A stretch of DNA of 64,000 nt from Acinetobacter oleivorans DR1 (GTDB lineage: Bacteria > Pseudomonadota > Gammaproteobacteria > Pseudomonadales > Moraxellaceae): positions 4,088,544 to 4,152,543 of the forward strand of contig NC_014259.1 in NCBI RefSeq assembly GCF_000196795.1. The letters run 5' to 3'. Position 1 is the first letter of the stretch, and each line of letters starts with the position of its first letter. This document shows, piece after piece, positions 26,719 through 39,401 of this stretch. A program made the translations under genes and the position numbers. The notes below the pieces were generated by a model that saw only the letters and a list, made by a program, of their open reading frames with translations, was not told where the DNA came from and ran no database searches.

Positions 26719-27261
26719 ATGCTGGTCTATATTGTCGTGGGAAGTGTTCGTGAAGGACGTACAGCAATTAAAATTGCCAATTGGGTAGAATCAACAATTC
26801 CAACATTGAGTCTAAACGATTTCCAAACTGAAGTAGTCGATTTAAAAGAATGGGATTTACCTCTATTTTCAGGATCTCATCCACCCGCTACCGGAATTTA
26901 TGATCAACCTAAACAACAAGAATGGGCAGACAAAATTGCTCAAGCAGATGCTTTTATCTTTATTAGCCCAGAATACAACCATGGTTACAGTCCAGCTCTA
27001 AAAAATGCTCTGGACTATGTAGGCAAAGAATGGAGTGGTAAACCAGCTGCATTTATTGGTTATGGTTCAACGAATGGTTCTCGATCTATTAGCCAAATAC
27101 GTCAAGTCACCTCAAGTTTAAGTATAATTGATCCCAATGCTGTAATAGAGATACGAGATATATTTAAACGCAATAAAGATGAAAAATTCGAAGCTAATGA
27201 GTTTGAAGTAAAAGGGCTTCAATCTATTGTTGAGAAACTACAGAAATATCACTTATCTTAA
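26719..27261 (+). CDS. NAD(P)H-dependent FMN reductase-family protein
   Basis: A 180-residue flavodoxin-like protein. GSVREGRTAIKIANW near residue 8 is the FMN phosphate loop, and SPEYNHGYSPALKNALDYV near residue 84 is the flavin-binding signature of the NADPH-dependent FMN reductase family, which also contains SsuE and chromate/quinone reductases. It is a single gene with its own terminator. A supply of FMNH2 to SsuD is conceivable because the ssu operon lacks a reductase, but the genes are 8 kb apart and this is only a suggestion. Confidence 0.85.
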   Translation: MLVYIVVGSVREGRTAIKIANWVESTIPTLSLNDFQTEVVDLKEWDLPLFSGSHPPATGIYDQPKQQEWADKIAQADAFIFISPEYNHGYSPALKNALDYVGKEWSGKPAAFIGYGSTNGSRSISQIRQVTSSLSIIDPNAVIEIRDIFKRNKDEKFEANEFEVKGLQSIVEKLQKYHLS

Positions 27262-27266
27262 ATTTA

Positions 27267-27301
27267 AAAAAGGCCTCTATAAACAAAATAGGGGCCTTTT
27301 A
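27267..27301. terminator. Terminator between FMN reductase and ankyrin genes
   Basis: AAAAGGCC...CTAT and ATAG...GGCCTTTT pair around an A-rich loop. It serves the convergent pair. Confidence 0.8.
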
Positions 27302-27304
27302 TTT

Positions 27305-27616
27305 TTATAAGCTTTTTAAATAATTTACTACGTCTATATTACCAGCCATTTCTGCAAGCTGTAACGCTGTATATTCGCTTTTATAAGCGATTTGAGCACC
27401 TTTTCCTACCAAGAGTTTAACTATCTCTAAATGACCATTTTCAGCAGCTGCTTGTAAAGCACTATAGCCTTCATCATCTGCCTGATTGGGATCTTGCCCT
27501 TCTAAAAGTAGTTGCTCTACCAGATCTAGGTCCCCTAAAGAAGCCCAATAAACTAATTCAGGAAGAGAGAGTTCTTCATCATCTTCAGGTATTGAAGAGA
27601 AAGAATTAATTTTCAC
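27305..27616 (-). CDS. Small ankyrin-repeat protein
   Basis: A 103-residue cytoplasmic protein (no signal peptide). It shows about two and a half ankyrin repeats: LPELVYWASLGDLDLVEQLLLEG, then EGYSALQAAAENGHLEIVKLLVGKGA, then YTALQLAEMAGNIDVVNYLKS. The N-terminus is acidic (PEDDEELS). Ankyrin repeats bind proteins; no partner is evident from the neighbours. It reads toward the FMN reductase gene and is next to the rRNA operon end. Confidence 0.85.
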   Translation of the reverse strand: MKINSFSSIPEDDEELSLPELVYWASLGDLDLVEQLLLEGQDPNQADDEGYSALQAAAENGHLEIVKLLVGKGAQIAYKSEYTALQLAEMAGNIDVVNYLKSL

Positions 27617-27743
27617 GTAAACACCTAAAAATAAGAAACTTCATCATTATTATATTCATAGAACATGCTTAATATGCAATATCTGATTTTGAAGCACTAC
27701 CAAAAAATTAAACTCTTCAATCAATTTAATTCCTGCATAAGTA

Positions 27744-27775
27744 AACACCCCGGTTTCTTTCGAGACCGGGGTGTT
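27744..27775 (-). terminator. rRNA operon terminator
   Basis: AACACCCCGGT and ACCGGGGTGTT flank a short loop, forming a GC-rich stem just past the 5S gene. On the minus strand it is followed by TTTACTT. The gap between this and the ankyrin gene start shows nothing else. Confidence 0.8.
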
Positions 27776-27784
27776 AGAATAATG

Positions 27785-27899
27785 AGCTGGCGATGACTTA
27801 CTCTCACATGGGAAACCCCACACTACCATCAGCGCTAAGAGGTTTCACTTCTGAGTTCGGGAAGGGATCAGGTGGTTCACTCTTGCTATGGTCGCCAGC
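27785..27899 (-). rRNA. rrf: 5S ribosomal RNA
   Basis: The minus strand begins GCTGGCGACCATAGC and ends GTAAGTCATCGCCAGC, closing the terminal stem. The 115-nt length and the conserved loop with CCGAACTCAGAAGTGAAAC identify 5S rRNA. It lies about 180 bp downstream of 23S. Confidence 0.95.
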
Positions 27900-28078
27900 A
27901 CAACTGGTATGGATACTTGCATTGGTCTTAATGTGCCGATGCGTTTTCCAAATCTTTACAGATGGGCTGATTGAATCTTACTTTATTTGTTCATTTTAGC
28001 TAAGCGTATAACTAAATCAAGTTGCTTTGCATATTAATGAATCGATTGATGCTTTATATACAACTGCTTGGGTGTTGT

Positions 28079-30971
<2,893 letters not shown>

Positions 30972-31323
30972 ATACAACCCCAAACAGTCGTCAACACTTA
31001 CAAGTGAGTGTTGTCCGTGCGATTCTTCATCGCTACTATCTGTTGCCTGTGTATTTAAACACTGTACAGCTTCAATCTAAATTCATATACCAAAACGCTT
31101 GATTCAGTTAATTTGCTAGTTCTCAATTCATCTAGATTAATTGCTTAATCTAAACTCTTGAGTGAACAATTTATTTCAGACTCAATTTTGCCAATCTGTT
31201 AATGAATAAACACGCCTTCGTCAGGTCATGCTTAATACCGTGATACTTAAATCACAGAAGTTAATAAACTAAGATCTAAATCTCTATTTACTAATTTCTG
31301 TAATCCGAACTTCTCTTAAGTTC

Positions 31324-31399
31324 TGGTGGAGACTAGGAGAGTCGAACTCCTGACCTCCTGCGTGCAAAGCAGGCGCTCTACCAACTAAGCTAAGTCCCC
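31324..31399 (-). tRNA. tRNA-Ala (anticodon TGC)
   Basis: A 76-nt cloverleaf on the minus strand. It begins GGGGACTTAGCTTAGTTGG, the anticodon stem CCTGC/GCAGG holds loop TTTGCAC, and the T-arm GGAGTTCGACTCTCC and encoded CCA follow. It is in the 16S-23S spacer, as usual. Confidence 0.97.
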
Positions 31400-31454
31400 A
31401 GCTTACATCATCAGTCATGTATCTTTTATCTATAACTTCAACCAGTCAAAGTCA

Positions 31455-31531
<77 letters not shown>

Positions 31532-31544
31532 TCAGATACATCTA

Positions 31545-31566
31545 TGAAGAACAACTTGTTGTGGAT
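31545..31566 (-). other. 16S processing stem, 3' arm
   Basis: TGAAGAACAACTTGTTGTGG on the plus strand has its inverted partner at 33277-33297. In the precursor the two arms pair to loop out 16S rRNA for RNase III cleavage. Confidence 0.8.
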
Positions 31567-31590
31567 TCTTACCAATCGTCAATCTTTCGT

Positions 31591-33138
<1,548 letters not shown>

Positions 33139-33276
33139 AAATCATTTTGCACCTTATTAAAGACAAGGTGCCAATTCTGGCTCATCAATTTTCTGACTTA
33201 AATTTCGCTCAAATAAACTTCGAGTAATTTAAACCAATCAATCAATGATAATATTTCGATTAATCAATCAGTAAAA

Positions 33277-33297
33277 ATCCACACAAGTTGTTCTTCA
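33277..33297 (-). other. 16S processing stem, 5' arm
   Basis: On the minus strand it reads TGAAGAACAACTTGTGTGG, nearly identical in sequence, but inverted in the window, to the arm at 31545-31566. It differs by one small insertion/deletion, so the precursor stem would have a short bulge. Confidence 0.8.
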
Positions 33298-33411
33298 ATT
33301 CTCTTAATGATTTTTCTGCTCTTCGTCAGAGACAGAATTCAACGCAATACTAAGTTTTCATCTTAACCCTGTAAGCTAAGATATTCTCGTGTATCGCGTC
33401 GGGATGAGTGC

Positions 33412-33439
33412 ATTATAGGGGAAAAAAACTGGTACGCAA
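33412..33439 (-). promoter_or_regulatory. rRNA operon promoter
   Basis: On the minus strand TTGCGT (33434-33439), a 16-bp spacer and a perfect TATAAT (33412-33417) stand about 270 bp upstream of 16S. An A/T-rich stretch lies upstream of the -35, as expected for an UP element. The 418-bp gap between 16S and the cyclophilin gene otherwise holds the rRNA leader and no coding frame. Confidence 0.8.
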
Positions 33440-33556
33440 GCACTTTTCTAAATATATGTGTTTGACCGACTCTTTTTTACCCAACCAAAAATCAAAAAAA
33501 CCAAAATAATCAATCAAGCTATTGATAATTAACAACAAATATTAAATCATTTATTT

Positions 33557-34108
33557 TCATTCTTTTTTGATTTTCACTTCTAGTATCTTAATAGGTTGTT
33601 TAGGAATGTTCTGATGCATGCCATCATTGGTTGTAGGTACCTTTACAATACGGTCAACCACATCCATTCCTTTAATTACTTTTCCGAAAACTGCATAACC
33701 TGGGTTACCAGCCGAGCGATTTAGAAAACTGTTATCTGCGACATTAATAAAGAATTGACTAGTAGCAGAGTCTGGATTTGCAGTACGAGCCATTGCTAAA
33801 GTTCCGCGGGTGTTAGCAATTCCATTTCCAGCTTCGTTTTTGATTGGTGCTCGGGTTGTCTTTTCCTGCATATTTGCAGTAAGTCCACCGCCCTGCACCA
33901 TGAAACCAGGAATTACGCGATGGAAGATCGTATCTTTATAAAAGTTCGACTTTATATAGGTTTTAAAATTCTTTACGCTGATTGGGGCTTTCTCGTCATA
34001 AAGTTGTATTTCTATGTTGCCTAAATTTGTTTGCATTTCAACTAAAGTGTCAGCCCAAACTGAATGACTGCTTAGACCTAAGCAACATAGCATTAATAAT
34101 TTTTTCAT
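33557..34108 (-). CDS. ppiA: Periplasmic cyclophilin-type peptidyl-prolyl isomerase
   Basis: A 183-residue cyclophilin with a signal peptide (MKKLLMLCCLGLSSHSVWA). The core motifs are FHRVIPGFMVQGGG near residues 62-75, GTLAMARTANPDSATSQFFINVADN near 103-127, and GYAVFGKVIKGMDVVDRI. Arg and Phe of the active site are present. Size and signal peptide fit PpiA, which assists folding of exported proteins. It is transcribed alone. Confidence 0.9.
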   Translation of the reverse strand: MKKLLMLCCLGLSSHSVWADTLVEMQTNLGNIEIQLYDEKAPISVKNFKTYIKSNFYKDTIFHRVIPGFMVQGGGLTANMQEKTTRAPIKNEAGNGIANTRGTLAMARTANPDSATSQFFINVADNSFLNRSAGNPGYAVFGKVIKGMDVVDRIVKVPTTNDGMHQNIPKQPIKILEVKIKKE

Positions 34109-34257
34109 ATCTTCCTACAGTAAAATGCAAAACTTAATAGAGGTTAAATTTAATCGTCTATATAAAAGAATTCTAGTGAGTATTTATTATCTTTTATTTA
34201 AGGCCTAATATTTTGGATGTGCCCATGTTCCACGTGAAACATGGACCAAACTTTTAT

Positions 34258-35328
34258 TTAGCTATTTTTATCCCAAAATTTTCTAAAGTTTTTACTGAAC
34301 TCAATGGTGTACCGTTTGGCTTTTTTGGAAATAGGCGTCAAATTTATAAAACCATGAGTTTGATCTGAATATTCTTCATAATGCATTTTGACACCATTTT
34401 GGCGTAGCTTATAGCTATAAATTTTGCCTTCATCATGTAATACATCATGCCCAGCAGTAATCACAAAAGCCGGAGGATTCTTCTTCAAGTTGCCATAAGT
34501 TGGAGAAATAATTGGATCATCTAGTTCTACGTTATGCTGGGTTGCATAATATTGAGTGACATTATTGATATCGTTATCCGTTAAAACCAATCCTTCGTTA
34601 TATGCATAGAAGGAAGGATGTCGACTCTTGAAATCGACGGCAGGGTAAATAAGAAGTTGGGCTTGAGGAGCATAAGGTTTATTTACTGATCTTTGAGCCA
34701 CGACTGTACTGATGTTTCCACCAGCACTATCCCCCGCTACCGCAATTCGACCTTTTAATATTTTTAACTGTCTACGATTTTGATATACCCAAGCTAAAGC
34801 ATCTTCACAAGATTGGATTAAATGCTGAGGAGAAACCTCAGGTGCTAGAGGGTAATCGATACTGAGTACTTGGACTTTTGCATATTTTGCCAATATACGA
34901 CAAACCTCATCATGAGTATCTAAACCACCAACAACAAATCCTCCTCCATGATAGAAAACAATAAGAGGTAGTTTTTTATTCGGTGCTGGATGATAGTGTC
35001 TCGCAAAAACGGTTCCACTTTGGAGTGGTAAACGGATATCTTCTACCAAGTCAATCTCTGTTGACTTGTGGCGTATAGCCAGCATTTGCGTATCGAACTG
35101 CCTTCTAGATTCAATTGGGTCTGAACCAATGAAACCGATACGACCCTGTTTAATTTGTACAGCCATCATACATTTAGTAAATGAGTCGAGATCTGGATAT
35201 TGGTACGAATATCCAAGAATTTTAGCAAGTGATTCTTGAGCTAATCGAGGTAACTTATCAAGAGCTCGAGCAGCAGGCCCTTGGCCCTTATCTAGCAATG
35301 TTTGAATTTTTTGATTAAATGCTGTCAT
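34258..35328 (-). CDS. Alpha/beta hydrolase, hormone-sensitive lipase family esterase
   Basis: A 356-residue enzyme from ATG 35328, which has GGAG seven bases upstream; an in-frame ATG at 35340 is less well placed. HGGGFVVGG (near residue 126) is the oxyanion hole, AGDSAGGN (near 198) the nucleophile elbow with Ser, and the late HDVLHDEG and HGFINL supply the acid and His. This is the HSL (family IV) set. It hydrolyses short acyl esters in family members studied. No signal peptide is visible. It is transcribed alone on the minus strand, ending 149 bp upstream of the cyclophilin start. Confidence 0.88.
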   Translation of the reverse strand: MTAFNQKIQTLLDKGQGPAARALDKLPRLAQESLAKILGYSYQYPDLDSFTKCMMAVQIKQGRIGFIGSDPIESRRQFDTQMLAIRHKSTEIDLVEDIRLPLQSGTVFARHYHPAPNKKLPLIVFYHGGGFVVGGLDTHDEVCRILAKYAKVQVLSIDYPLAPEVSPQHLIQSCEDALAWVYQNRRQLKILKGRIAVAGDSAGGNISTVVAQRSVNKPYAPQAQLLIYPAVDFKSRHPSFYAYNEGLVLTDNDINNVTQYYATQHNVELDDPIISPTYGNLKKNPPAFVITAGHDVLHDEGKIYSYKLRQNGVKMHYEEYSDQTHGFINLTPISKKAKRYTIEFSKNFRKFWDKNS

Positions 35329-35539
35329 GCCTATCTCCATGAATCCCTCTTATCCTTCATATTTTCTACAGAATTCTGTTGTTATTTGACTATATTCGCA
35401 TACAACTCATGTAATCAAGATACAAAGGTAAAACCCAAATTACGCTAATCTGATTTCAAGCAAATGTCATTAACAAATCTGTCACTTAAAACAGGACTTT
35501 TTTGCCAATTATTGTTAACAGACAAAAAGAGGTACGATT

Positions 35540-35908
35540 ATGTCAACAAAACTAGTTGTTACTTTATTAGCAACCAGTCTTTTAACTGTAGGCTGTGTGG
35601 CTTATACGGACGACCCTTCTTATCGTGGTGGTTATGGTTACCATAATCATGATAGTAATCGCTATAATCGCAATGATGGACGTCGATATAACGATTGGGA
35701 ACGAAGACGCTGGGAAGAACGTCAAAGAATATATGAACAACAACGAAGAGTTGCTCGCGAACAGGATCGAAATCGTCATGAATGGGATAAAAGACGCCAT
35801 GACGAAGATAAGAAACACCGTGATGACGATAAAAGACGCCACGAGTGGGATAAAAAACGGGTAGAAGATCGTGACCATAATCGTCGAGATTCTCGTCATG
35901 ATGACTAA
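35540..35908 (+). CDS. Highly charged lipoprotein, 122 aa
   Basis: The signal peptide MSTKLVVTLLATSLLTVGC ends in a lipobox (TVGC). The mature part has a Gly/Tyr/Asn/His-rich start (YRGGYGYHNHDSN), then about 85 residues dominated by Arg, Asp, Glu, Lys and His. These include near-repeats RHEWDKRRHDEDKK and RHEWDKKRVED. The tail probably forms a long charged helix. AAAGAGG precedes the ATG. I recognise no family. Metal or polyanion binding would be a guess from composition. Confidence 0.75.
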   Translation: MSTKLVVTLLATSLLTVGCVAYTDDPSYRGGYGYHNHDSNRYNRNDGRRYNDWERRRWEERQRIYEQQRRVAREQDRNRHEWDKRRHDEDKKHRDDDKRRHEWDKKRVEDRDHNRRDSRHDD

Positions 35909-35922
35909 ATTCATTACTATAT

Positions 35923-35960
35923 AAAAAGCCCCAATAAGCTACGTCTTTTGGGGCTTTTTT
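35923..35960 (+). terminator. Terminator after charged lipoprotein gene
   Basis: AAAAAGCCCCAA and TTGGGGCTTTTTT flank a short loop, giving a strong stem and a T-run. Confidence 0.88.
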
Positions 35961-36074
35961 GAGAATTCTAAACTCTCTTAATTATAGAGTAATGAGTAGC
36001 AGCTCACTTCATACATAAATCGGCATCTTAAATATATGACTCTATAATCTTTTAACTATTCTTATCACTAAGAA

Positions 36075-36305
36075 TTACTGAGCTGTTGCAGAACCTGAAA
36101 CAGAACCAGAAGCGCCAGCATCAACTTGACCTGGTTGTGCTTGGCCAGAAACGCCCGCATCAACACCTACACCAGCTTGTACGCCAGATGGGCTAGCACT
36201 TGTTTGAGCAGAACCTGATGCGTTTAAACCAGCTTCAGATGCACAACCAACAGCTGTAAAAGCAACACCAGCAAGTACTACAGAGATAAGACCTAATTTT
36301 TTCAT
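36075..36305 (-). CDS. Small Gly/Ala/Ser-rich lipoprotein, 76 aa
   Basis: Starting at the ATG with GAAAGGAAAG upstream, the protein begins MKKLGLISVVLAGVAFTAVGC, a lipoprotein signal. The mature 56 residues are low complexity: Gly, Ala, Ser, Val, Gln, with the unit VDAG/VSG repeated (GVGVDAGVSGQAQPGQ, VDAGASGSVSGSA). Likely an envelope lipoprotein without globular structure. No family recognised. A longer in-frame start at 36344 lacks a signal peptide start and is rejected. Confidence 0.75.
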   Translation of the reverse strand: MKKLGLISVVLAGVAFTAVGCASEAGLNASGSAQTSASPSGVQAGVGVDAGVSGQAQPGQVDAGASGSVSGSATAQ

Positions 36306-36697
36306 AATCGCTTTCCTTTCATTACGACAAACACTTAAATGCAAAGATCATCTTCGCGCTGCCTATAATTCACAATTTTTTTTTCTGGCGTGCGTATCAT
36401 TGGTTGTCTTTTGTAGTAATAGAAGTACAAATTGTGCAATTTTTTATTAAATTCGCTTCCTTACTCTTAGCTCTATCTTTTATATAAAACTAGCAACTTA
36501 AGCTTTTGTTTAATTTTATCAATTTTTAATTTTTATCTGAGCCTTTTGCTCTACTCAAAAAAATTCTCTTTATAGAAACGCTATATAAGGTGCGTAGAAT
36601 GTTACAGAGGTTTTTTGCTTAAAAACTCCTCTTCCCATTAAAAAAAGCCGGGTATAAACCACAGCTTCTCTAAAAATTTACGTTATTTCGATTTAAA
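36306..36697. other. Intergenic, no gene seen
   Basis: About 390 bp of AT-rich sequence between two minus-strand genes. It must hold the promoter of the small lipoprotein gene, but I see no clear box, no strong hairpin and no coding frame with a ribosome site. Confidence 0.5.
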
Positions 36698-37564
36698 TTA
36701 CGGCCACTGCATCTCGCCTTTTACAACTTTTGCACCCAGCTCTAGGCTATCCACACTTTTTAATGTTGGATATTGTTTTTGCATGAGCTGACTTAGCTCA
36801 CTCGCATTTTTACTTACTTTAACGGCTTTCTCATAGCTCTTGAGATAGTCGATCGAAAAGTTAACCGCATCCAAACCTTGTGGAGCTCCCTCAACCATAT
36901 GGGCAGGAACAACTGTCTGAGGTTGAAGTGCTTTAATGTTTTCTAGCGTTTGAATTACTTCATTGCGGTCTTTAACTTTTGGTGTATCTGCCATCCATAA
37001 ATGAATACCTGAAGATACCGGAATACCACCTACTACTGCCTTAGAAGAAGGAATCCATAAATAAGTGAGTTCTTTCTTACCTTTAATCTCGATTGACTCA
37101 TTCTCTAGCTTCAAAGTTTTAGCAGTATAAGCTTGAGGCACAATAATTTGGCTAGGCGCATTTGCACCCATTTGTGGACCCCAATACTTCACTTTGAGCG
37201 CTTGAGTATCTTGAATATGTTTAACAGTTTCTGGCGTTGCGATGATTTGTACATTTGGGAAGTATTGTTTAAATACGTCTAAGCCAAAGTAATAGTCTGG
37301 ATCGCCATAGCTTACGAAAATTGTTTTTAGCGTTTTTCCGCTATCGAGAATATCGGCAGCAATACGTAATGCTTCAGATTTTGAGAATTGCGCATTAACC
37401 AATAGAACTTCTTTATCACCTTCAATTAAAGTAGACGTCACACCAAAATGTTCGGGCTTAGCCAGAAAACTTTGGATTTTTAGATCTTGTGCAAAAGCTG
37501 AGGAAGTTACTATTAAAGCGGTAGCAGTTGCTAGGGCTGAAGCAGTTAATTTAAAAAATTTCAT
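36698..37564 (-). CDS. Exported metallo-beta-lactamase-fold protein with altered metal motif
   Basis: A 288-residue protein with signal peptide MKFFKLTASALATATALIVTSSAFA. It follows the MBL-fold pattern: VTSTLIEGDKEVLLVNAQF (fold start), then the place of the HxHxDH motif (near residue 84), then the late PAHM (near 220). The metal motif reads SYGDPDYYFG, so three of the four usual ligand positions are Tyr, Asp and Tyr instead of His; only the Asp is kept. It may bind metal differently or not at all. It is divergent from a LysR gene that probably controls it. Confidence 0.8.
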   Translation of the reverse strand: MKFFKLTASALATATALIVTSSAFAQDLKIQSFLAKPEHFGVTSTLIEGDKEVLLVNAQFSKSEALRIAADILDSGKTLKTIFVSYGDPDYYFGLDVFKQYFPNVQIIATPETVKHIQDTQALKVKYWGPQMGANAPSQIIVPQAYTAKTLKLENESIEIKGKKELTYLWIPSSKAVVGGIPVSSGIHLWMADTPKVKDRNEVIQTLENIKALQPQTVVPAHMVEGAPQGLDAVNFSIDYLKSYEKAVKVSKNASELSQLMQKQYPTLKSVDSLELGAKVVKGEMQWP

Positions 37565-37671
37565 TATGTATTCTCCAATTTCATGAGAAATACTTTAAAT
37601 TGCAATTTCTGTAAGGTAAATGCACTAAATTAAGATAAACTGTTGCATATATTGTAATAATGATAATGCAT

Positions 37672-38565
37672 ATGGACACATTAAAAGCCATACAAGTCTT
37701 TGTTTCTATTGCTCAGCATGGCAATTTAACCAAAGCCGCAGAACATCTGAATTATTCCCGTGCGATGGTTTCTCGTTATCTTGAGCATCTTGAACACACA
37801 TTCTCGACTCGACTATTTCAAAGAAATACACGAAAAATATCTCTCACGCCAGCAGGTGAAAAAGCCCTCCTCTACTGCGAAAATATTTTACAACAACAGC
37901 AACTTCTACAAGAGTTAGCCGCACCTGAGCAACATAACGGTACGATTCGCTTTACCTGCGGTTTGTTTTTATTTCAATTAGGGGTTGGGGAATGTATTCG
38001 CCAATTTAAAGAGCAACATCCACATATTCAATTTGATGTATATCTGACTGAAAATACGATGGACTTAATTGATGCTCAGGTCGATCTAGCTTTACGTATA
38101 ACCCAAAAAGTTGCAGATGGTTTAATTGCACGACCTGTTTGCCAAATCGAGTCCGTTTTCTGTGCACATCCTGATTATTTAAAACAGCACAGCCCCCTCT
38201 CCCATCCAAGGCAACTTATTCAACATGAATGTTTAGCTCACCATAGCCAACATCAATTTTGGACACTTTTTGATGAAGAGCAACAACCCCAGAATTATCC
38301 TTTAAACGTGACCTTTAAAAGTAATGATGTAAATGCTGTTTATGATATGTGTGTACATGCCCAAGGTGTGGCAATGTTGCCTTCACTATTAATTAAAAAA
38401 GATTTAAAAGAAAAAAGATTAGTTCCTTTATTTAAAAACTTTTCAGCTCCTGAATTAAGTTTGTCAGTGGTATATGCATCGAGACAACATTTACCCAAAA
38501 TAACGCAGGAATTTATTGCTTTTATGATCGAAAATTTAGATTTTTACTTAAAACCGCAAAATTAA
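37672..38565 (+). CDS. LysR-family transcriptional regulator
   Basis: A 297-residue regulator beginning MDTLKAIQVFVSIAQHGNLT. The winged HTH (KAAEHLNYSRAMVSRYLEHLEHTFSTRLFQR, residues 19-50) is followed by a substrate-binding-like effector domain. In-frame ATGs four and two codons upstream are possible; no good ribosome site distinguishes them. It is divergent from the MBL-fold gene with about 107 bp between, the standard LysR arrangement, so that gene is the probable target. Confidence 0.88.
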   Translation: MDTLKAIQVFVSIAQHGNLTKAAEHLNYSRAMVSRYLEHLEHTFSTRLFQRNTRKISLTPAGEKALLYCENILQQQQLLQELAAPEQHNGTIRFTCGLFLFQLGVGECIRQFKEQHPHIQFDVYLTENTMDLIDAQVDLALRITQKVADGLIARPVCQIESVFCAHPDYLKQHSPLSHPRQLIQHECLAHHSQHQFWTLFDEEQQPQNYPLNVTFKSNDVNAVYDMCVHAQGVAMLPSLLIKKDLKEKRLVPLFKNFSAPELSLSVVYASRQHLPKITQEFIAFMIENLDFYLKPQN

Positions 38566-38587
38566 AAGTTTTAAATTGCCGTGTACG

Positions 38588-38613
38588 CTTGAATTTTTAG
38601 GCAATGCCCATAC
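38588..38613 (+). promoter_or_regulatory. Sigma-32-like promoter of grpE
   Basis: CTTGAA at 38588-38593 and GCCCATAC at 38606-38613, 12 bases apart, resemble the heat-shock consensus CTTGAAA-N(13-15)-CCCCATNT, with a slightly short spacer. It lies 115 bp upstream of the grpE start. Confidence 0.6.
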
Positions 38614-38728
38614 TTCATCCCTATTAATGAATTACAGCATATGCATGGCAGTTCAGGTTTTACCCAGTAAATGCTGATGCCAATAAGGACTGTACATGTT
38701 TAAAAACCCATTTAAACGGAGATCATCA

Positions 38729-39283
38729 ATGGCTAATGAGCAAAACGAGCAAGCTCAAGACATTCAACACGAGCAAGCAGAGCAATCTAATGAGCAAACT
38801 CAGGCTGAAGGTGTAGAGCAAGCAAACGACGTTACCGTTGAATCTTTACAAGCGCAAATCACCAAATTAGAAGAAAGCCTGAAACTTGAAAAGGCACGTA
38901 CAGCAAATGCTGTTTACGAAGCACAAAAAAGTGTAGAGCGTATTCAACGTGAATCTGACAAGCATAAAGAAACTGTGCTTGAAAAATTTGCCAAAGAATT
39001 ACTTGATTCTGTAGACAATCTAGAGCGCGCAATTCAAGCAGCGGGTGATGAAGAAACACCAGTACTTGAAGGTATCAAATTAACCTTAAAGTCACTGTTA
39101 ACTGCGCTTGAAAAATTTGGCGTTGTAGAAGCTGATACTAAAAATGGTTTCAATGCAGATTTACATCAAGCAGTAGGTATTGATCCTAATGCTAAAGCAA
39201 ATGAAATCGGTACTGTTTTACAAAAAGGCTATACGTTAAATGGCCGCTTATTGCGCCCTGCTATGGTTATGGTTGGTCAATAA
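38729..39283 (+). CDS. grpE: Nucleotide exchange factor GrpE
   Basis: A 184-residue co-chaperone from ATG 38729, preceded by CGGAG 8 bases upstream (an in-frame ATG at 38696 adds 11 residues and has no such site). A Gln/Glu-rich disordered N-terminus leads into a long coiled coil (about 45-110) and the C-terminal beta domain with GFNADLHQAVGIDPN and GYTLNGRLLRPAMVMVG. It releases ADP from DnaK, encoded next. Confidence 0.95.
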   Translation: MANEQNEQAQDIQHEQAEQSNEQTQAEGVEQANDVTVESLQAQITKLEESLKLEKARTANAVYEAQKSVERIQRESDKHKETVLEKFAKELLDSVDNLERAIQAAGDEETPVLEGIKLTLKSLLTALEKFGVVEADTKNGFNADLHQAVGIDPNAKANEIGTVLQKGYTLNGRLLRPAMVMVGQ

Positions 39284-39324
39284 GTAAATTTTTGAGAGTT
39301 TTTAGATTTTTTTTAGCTAAAACG

Positions 39325-39352
39325 CTTGAAAAAAATAGATTCACTCTCATAT
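39325..39352 (+). promoter_or_regulatory. Sigma-32-like promoter of dnaK
   Basis: CTTGAAA at 39325-39331, a 14-bp spacer, then CTCATAT at 39346-39352, a close match to the heat-shock promoter consensus. It lies 50 bp before the dnaK ATG, in the 118-bp gap after grpE. Confidence 0.75.
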
Positions 39353-39401
39353 CGGATAACAAGCAAAAACATTGCAAAAGAATTTTTGAGGAAAACGTCA
39401 C

